The position numbers and the translations under genes were made by a program. A stretch of DNA of 64,000 bases from Lycorma delicatula (lineage: Eukaryota; Arthropoda; Insecta; Hemiptera; Fulgoridae), in contig NC_134460.1 of NCBI RefSeq assembly GCF_047948215.1, positions 129,743,324-129,807,323 of the forward strand, in the 5' to 3' direction. The notes beneath the pieces are model-generated. The model did not search any database and was not told the DNA's origin. It was given only the letters and a program-made list of their open reading frames with translations. This document shows, piece by piece, positions 59,001 to 64,000 of this stretch. The first letter of the stretch is position 1; each line of letters opens with the position of its first letter.

Positions 59001-60489
59001 ACTGATAGTTGCTAGACTTAGTACTACTTTTATCTAACAGGTTACGGTTGTATCGCTGTAAGCTGATGTTGAGGCCAGTTACCTGACACGTGGCCCCGGT
59101 TCGTTGAATGTTCAGTTTACTGTCAGTTGTTTTTAGTATTTGTGCGGGTTTGTTTATACTGTGCTTCCGTCCGTCTGCGTATGCGTTCAGTGTTGTATAA
59201 TCTAATAACAATAAGATTTATTTATTGAAAGTAATAAACAAATTTAGTGAAATATAGTTTTTTTAATTAATTAAAATCAATTTAACCATAATTTTATTCA
59301 TAATTCTGTTGAATAATAGATTTTTATAGTAGGCTATAAAGTAGTTAACCTATATATTAAAACACCTTTCTAAAGCATGTTGTACGAGCACACATATTGT
59401 AACTAAAATATTCATGTATATATAATTTTTTTGTTACATTCTTCAATTTTTTTCTTAATCTGTTTCTGTTTGAAATGTGGTAGATTTTAACAGTTAAAGC
59501 CAAGATTTTATGTGTTATAATCTACATGATAAAATTGGTAGATTATTTGATTTTTAATTTTAAAAATACATTTTTTATAATAAATTAACCTTCTAATGAA
59601 ACAATTTAAGTGAATGTTGATATTTTTTTTATTTTAATTTAGGTTAATCGTATTTATTTATTTTCGATAGTGTCCACTATACACTGGTGATATCAACCCG
59701 CGATTACACCGGTTATTTAATGAAAAATTAATAATTGTATTTCTAATTTATTTTTAAACGTAATAAAAGACAGTAGTAGATTTTTTAAATTTTATCCCAA
59801 ATTTGAACGTAACGTTTGCATAACTTTTAAAGTTGTATTAATCGAATGTTCATTTAAGTTTCTTCATTTTTTTATATAAAAAAATACGTTATTTATTTAT
59901 TTAAAAAAATAATTTATTGTTTATTTATTCATAATTTTTGCGGTAATGTTTATTTGGTTCTAATAAACTTTTTTTTATTTTAATTCCATAGGGGATTTTT
60001 AAACGTTTAGTCATTGTTTAAAACAATTTTTTTTTAAGAGATAGTCATACACTTTTAGGTTATTGATTAATTTTTGTTTGATAAAAATTGTAATGTTTTG
60101 AAAATATTTTTTAATCGAAAAAATTTTAATAGTTTTATCAAAAATTAAGTTATGTCGTATTAATTATTATTAATTTTTTATAGAATCATTTAAGAAATTC
60201 TAATAGGATAATCATTGTCATCATAGACTGACAGTAGTGAAAATACTTTCATTAGTGTATATATACCTATATATCGAGATGATAAACTTCATATAAATTA
60301 TTGTGATTTGACGGATCGTGTTCTTATCCGGGACTATTCTGTAATATTGACATGTAAGGAAAGATTTTTATTGTGGATTTTTACCACCAGAAGGATTACT
60401 GCTGTATATAATAATAAAGGTAAGTCGGTGAAGACAATTTATATTATATATATTTATTTATTTTATTCATCTTAACTATAATGACACAG
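59001..60489 (+). promoter_or_regulatory. Possible promoter and first exon of an unknown gene
   Basis: 59030-59210 is less AT-rich than its surroundings and has two arthropod initiator-like TTCAGTK sequences on the plus strand. 60300-60420 is also less AT-rich and ends at a good donor, aataaag/gtaagt. A spliced non-coding leader is possible but no coding frame supports it. Confidence 0.15.
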
Positions 60490-61281
60490 ATAAACGTAAT
60501 TTTTGTTTCCTAACATGCGATTCATGATTTTAATCTGTTTTTTGATGCTGAAAACGAATATGAACTCAGAATCTTTCTATCGGACACTATTTCTGAAAAA
60601 AATTAAATTTTAATTTAAGGGATTTTTTTCATTTTCCAACATATAGTGAGAATTGTAAGCTCCTATATAGTATTTTGTGAGCTCATTTTTTATTGTTTAA
60701 CGTTATTTACGTAATTTGTAAGCTATAAATAAACAATACTAGACAAAGAATTAAATCATATCATAGTCACATATTACATCATATATAATACTGAAGAGTG
60801 AGCCTTCATGAACAAGATTAATCATGTCTGTGCAGGTAAAAACATGTAGCTGTGTTTGTATTAAGCACTGGATTTAGAAATGAATTAATTTTGTTCATTC
60901 TTATTGCTGTCATAAGTTTAACAGTACAGTGTCATAATGCCTCGAAATTGTGTAAATGATGTGGATGCCTTTTTTTATGTATGTGGTGAGTTTATCGTAA
61001 AATCAGATATAAAAAAACATTACACCTTTAATTAAAAAAGCAGCATATCATTTGTACTTTCAGTGTAAATTTGATGATCAGGATAAGACGTGAGCTCCTC
61101 AATAGTATACACTAATTGTTCTGTATATTTAAGAGGATGACTGAAAGGTACACGGAAGGCTTTGCCATTTGGTGTACCTATGGTTTGGCGTAAACCAAAG
61201 TATCATGTAACTGATTAACTGTTTAACAAGTGGTCTGGAATTTCTAAAAAATCTATACATACTGTAAAACATCCTTCAATG

Positions 61282-61289
61282 CAATCAGG
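61282..61289. repeat. 8-bp target-site duplication, left
   Basis: caatcagg is repeated exactly at 61493-61500. Confidence 0.7.
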
Positions 61290-61492
61290 AATGGAATGGA
61301 ATGGAATGCAAAGTTGGCGGGAGTTAGATTCTCCCTACGGATCGCAGAACCTGAACAGTGTCCCTTGCTGCTGGATGATTCTATCGGGCGTGTTTTTAAA
61401 GGTTTATTTTAGGTGACGGGTCTAATTTTTCAATTTTTGTCTTATTTAATATTTTGTGTTTTTAAGGACGGATTTAATTGCATTCCAAACTC
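61290..61492. mobile_element. 203-bp non-autonomous insertion in copy C
   Basis: Absent from copy A at the equivalent site. The left end has ggaatgcaa within a short GGAAT repeat; the right end carries its reverse complement (ttgcattcc). With 8-bp flanking duplications this fits a MITE of a DNA transposon making 8-bp duplications, such as hAT. It encodes no protein. Confidence 0.6.
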
Positions 61493-61500
61493 CAATCAGG
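61493..61500. repeat. 8-bp target-site duplication, right
   Basis: Exact partner of 61282-61289. Confidence 0.7.
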
Positions 61501-62356
61501 CCTGTTCCTCACAGTGAAATTATTCCAGTTCCTGAGCCACCTGTGATTGTATGTTTCGAAAGCAGCGATGAAGAAACCAGTCGCTTATGGCATTAATTTG
61601 AAAGAGACATACGATGTGATGAAAGACGTTCTTGAAAAAATAAATAATAAAAAACGTAGCTGAAAATCAGGCAGAAATTTCCGAATGTAAGTGAAGGAAA
61701 AATTAAAGAAGAAATATTTGTTGGCCCTCAAATAAAAGTTTGTCAAAGATCATGTATTTAACTCAATGTTAAATAATGAAGAAAGTGCAGCTTGGGCTTC
61801 ATTTAAAGATGTTTGCAAAGGTTTTTTCGGCAAACAAAAATCCGACAATTGCCACGATATTTTTAATCAACTTCTTACTTCATACAGAACTATAGATGTT
61901 ATGTCTTTGAAAATATATTTGAGATGAAATACAAATACAATTGAGAAGTTAGTGGAGGCACTCGCTTCTCAATTTTTTTCCAACCTTGAATATATAAATG
62001 ACGAACACGTGAACGTTTCCACCAAGACATTTCGGTGATGGAAAACCGCTATAAAGGGAAATGGAATACTAACATGCTACCCGATTACTGTTGGACATTA
62101 ATTCGGGATGTGCGTGAGGCTATTTATAAAAGAAAAGCATCAGTGACATCATTCTAACAAAGGTATGGCCATGCAAAATTATAGGTTTTACTTATATTTT
62201 CTATTAATTTTTTTTTTGAAGCGTAATTTATTTAAAACTAAGGGTGATAGAAAAATTATATTTACAGATCTGTAACGTACGCAAAAATTTCAAGGTATGG
62301 TATCACGCTTAGAGAAACATTACAAAAAATTTTTTGTGTATCAGAGTTATTCATTA

Positions 62357-62883
62357 TAATACGAATAGACTCTTGTCATTCGAAGCGTAATATATACTTA
62401 ACTTGTGTGGCAGTTAACGGTACACTTACAATAATTTTTTATTCGATTTAACATTCACATCTCTCCAACTACGTTAAATAGTTGATAGAAAGATGCGGTA
62501 TTATAGATAGATGATTATCGTAGCCTACTTGGACATTTCCTTTTCTCGTGAATTTCACCTCTGCATTATTTTATGGAAACAATTTTTTTCTTTATTAATT
62601 TGTTTCTAATTGGATTTTTTTAACAAAAGAAATAATGCTATCTTTTATTTATTTATTATTATTTTTTTTAATATTGATTCTTTTTCAAAATTTTAATTAT
62701 TAAATTAGGATTAGAATATATTAATAATTGGGATTATGTTTTTAAATGTATTTATATATTATTTTAAAACTGTCAGTGAAATTTTTTAATTTTATCTTAT
62801 ATTTTTTATGAAAAAGAATAAAATGTATTAAAAAATAAATAAAATATTTTATTCATAAAAATAAAAATTAAATCTCTAAATAA
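62357..62883. other. AT-rich DNA, nothing recognised
   Basis: No coding signal or recognised repeat. Confidence 0.5.
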
Positions 62884-62990
62884 AATTTGCGATCTCCTTT
62901 GCGTAGTGGTAACGTCTCGCCCTTTCGTCCTCAGGACCCGGGTTCGAATCCCGATCAAGTATGCCACTTTTAATACACTACAAAATTCTA
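62884..62990 (+). repeat. SINE-A-type tRNA-like head
   Basis: tttgcgtagtggtaacgtct (A box), gacccgggttcgaatcccg (B box), then aagtatgccactttt. It lacks a closing acceptor stem and the usual tail, so it is a SINE head rather than a tRNA gene. Confidence 0.55.
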
Positions 62991-63127
62991 TTTCCATATT
63001 CCCGCTTACAAGCTTCTCTATAAGCTTCTGTGGTCAATTAATTCATCAAGAAAAAAGGTATATCAAGATAATTTATTTATCTTAAAGCAACAAACAGCCT
63101 AATTACAGTCATTTTATAATAAATTAT

Positions 63128-63235
63128 TTTTTTTAGCATATAAAAATGCCATACTTGACCGGGATTCGAACCCGGGATCTTCGGATGAAAGACCGACGCT
63201 ACTACTCCACCGTGGAGCTCGGAAATAATAATAAA
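63128..63235 (-). repeat. SINE-A-type tRNA-like head, inverted
   Basis: On the minus strand: ggtggagtagtagcgtcggt (A box), then atcccgggttcgaatcccgg (B box) and caagtatggcattttt. It faces the copy at 62884-62990. The open frames through both are not genes. Confidence 0.55.
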
Positions 63236-63295
63236 TTAACACTGATTTTTTTAGTGAGCCACTAATAATTTTGCTGCGATGTAAGGTTATAAAAG

Positions 63296-63316
63296 AACAC
63301 CCACCGGGTTGGTCTA
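63296..63316 (+). repeat. SINE-B head start, fragment
   Basis: ccaccgggttggtctaa matches the first bases of the SINE-B head; the rest is gone. Confidence 0.3.
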
Positions 63317-64000
63317 ATTTTTCCATTATTCCCTGTTGTAGGGTAGGGATTAAAGATTATTTCTTAATTTATAAAAGGATTAGGCTTATTCCTGTTCCGA
63401 TCTAAAAGGTTTAATTTGTTTATTTTATTATCTTGATGTTTTTATTACTAAGTCTATAACAGAACTTCATTACATTTTTCTACAGAAAACTCGTCTTTCC
63501 ATCTTTTAGTAGGTCGATCAATACGCTGGTTTCTAGATGGGAGATATCTTTCAATTAATGATAGCCGTACGTCATTCTTTCTCTCTAAATGTTACTGCCG
63601 TTTTCTACTGTACTTGAAAACAAACTGTTTCATTAAATACTGATACTAAATCCGAACTCACGAATAACCTCGTTCTTTATACGGTCAGGCAAAAATCATT
63701 TATTAAATACCATTACCTGTTGATTAGCTTAGCTAACTAATGTCTGGAGTTAGTTTAACGAATTTTTTTGGCTTCATGATGTTACAGTATTTTAATAATT
63801 TAAAATCTAATAAAATTTGTCCAACTCTTATTGTTATAAATGTTATCCTGTAAATAGCTGTGAAACTGTATACGACAGTCAGGAAAGCTAACATCGAAAG
63901 ATTTCATTATTATCATTTACCCAAAATCATAGAAGAATGTTTAATCCTAAATAATATTTATAAGAACACAATATAAATACAGGGAACAGTTTAAGTTTAA
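63317..64000. other. Non-coding DNA, nothing recognised
   Basis: No gene or recognised repeat to the end of the window. Confidence 0.5.

Larger units (their letters stand above)
60490..62356 (+). pseudogene. Repeated-protein element, copy C (broken)
   Basis: Inverse-orientation match to 18377-20275, including the 5' flank from 60490. The remnant starts MPRNCVNDVDAFFYVCGEF (60938) and continues in shifting frames with FQCKFDDQDK (around 61065) and AIRPVPHSEIIPVPEP-like codons after the insertion (around 61500). Later come SEGKIKEEIFVGPQI (around 61720), SFKDVCKGFFG (around 61800) and a C-terminal part around 62040-62120. No frame is intact. A 203-bp insertion lies at 61290-61492. I do not know the protein's function. 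Confidence 0.6.

Noticed and set aside
62884..63235. tRNA genes suggested by good A and B boxes
   Set aside because: No closing acceptor stem or clear anticodon arm; sequence groups with the SINE-A heads.
1..64000. CRISPR array, rRNA, prokaryotic operon or complete virus
   Set aside because: No regularly spaced repeats with unique spacers, no rRNA motifs, no dense gene arrangement; coding content is one spliced gene and transposon debris.

Overview
The window looks like nuclear DNA from an insect, AT-rich, sparse in genes and full of decayed transposable elements (TEs). Evidence: a spliced host gene, several lineages of non-LTR retrotransposon (LINE) fossils, mariner and Tc1/mariner-like fossils, tRNA-headed SINEs, and many AT and GT microsatellites. 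The mix of families suggests a hemipteran-like insect, but the sequence alone does not fix the species. I see no rRNA, intact tRNA gene, CRISPR array or bacterial-style operon.

One host gene is well supported: a two-exon, plus-strand homologue of ARL14EP (ARF7 effector protein). Exon 1 ends at 38988 and exon 2 runs 46988-47315. The ~8 kb intron holds a Tc1/mariner-like fossil and a large LINE fossil, both antisense to the gene. Possible first exons or promoters of other genes lie at 6.87-7.33 kb (minus), 11.16-11.46 kb (plus) and 59.0-60.4 kb (plus); all three are weak.

Layout. 0-16 kb: AT-rich non-coding DNA with SINE fragments, microsatellites and a 60-bp-arm hairpin at 8.15-8.28 kb. 16-22.4 kb: a hAT-like end, a ~1.4 kb inverted repeat and two copies of a repeated-protein element. 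23-25 kb: a LINE RNase H fossil, a SINE and a precise 41-bp hairpin. 29.8-37.7 kb: a LINE 3' end inside a target duplication, an old LINE reverse transcriptase, a transposase fragment, a SINE cluster, and an ORF1-only LINE nested in the target duplication of a SINE. 39-47.7 kb: the host gene. 48-54.2 kb: transposase fossils, including two adjacent mariners, one with striking snap-back inverted duplications. 55.6-56.5 kb: a paired repeat. 60.5-62.4 kb: a third copy of the repeated-protein element, in opposite orientation and carrying a 203-bp insertion with an 8-bp target duplication. 62.9-63.3 kb: SINE heads facing each other.

Apart from ARL14EP the recognisable coding sequence is mobile-element debris, so there is little gene cooperation to describe. 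The most informative content is the record of insertions: target duplications, nesting, inverted duplications, and a 3' tail shared by two SINE families.
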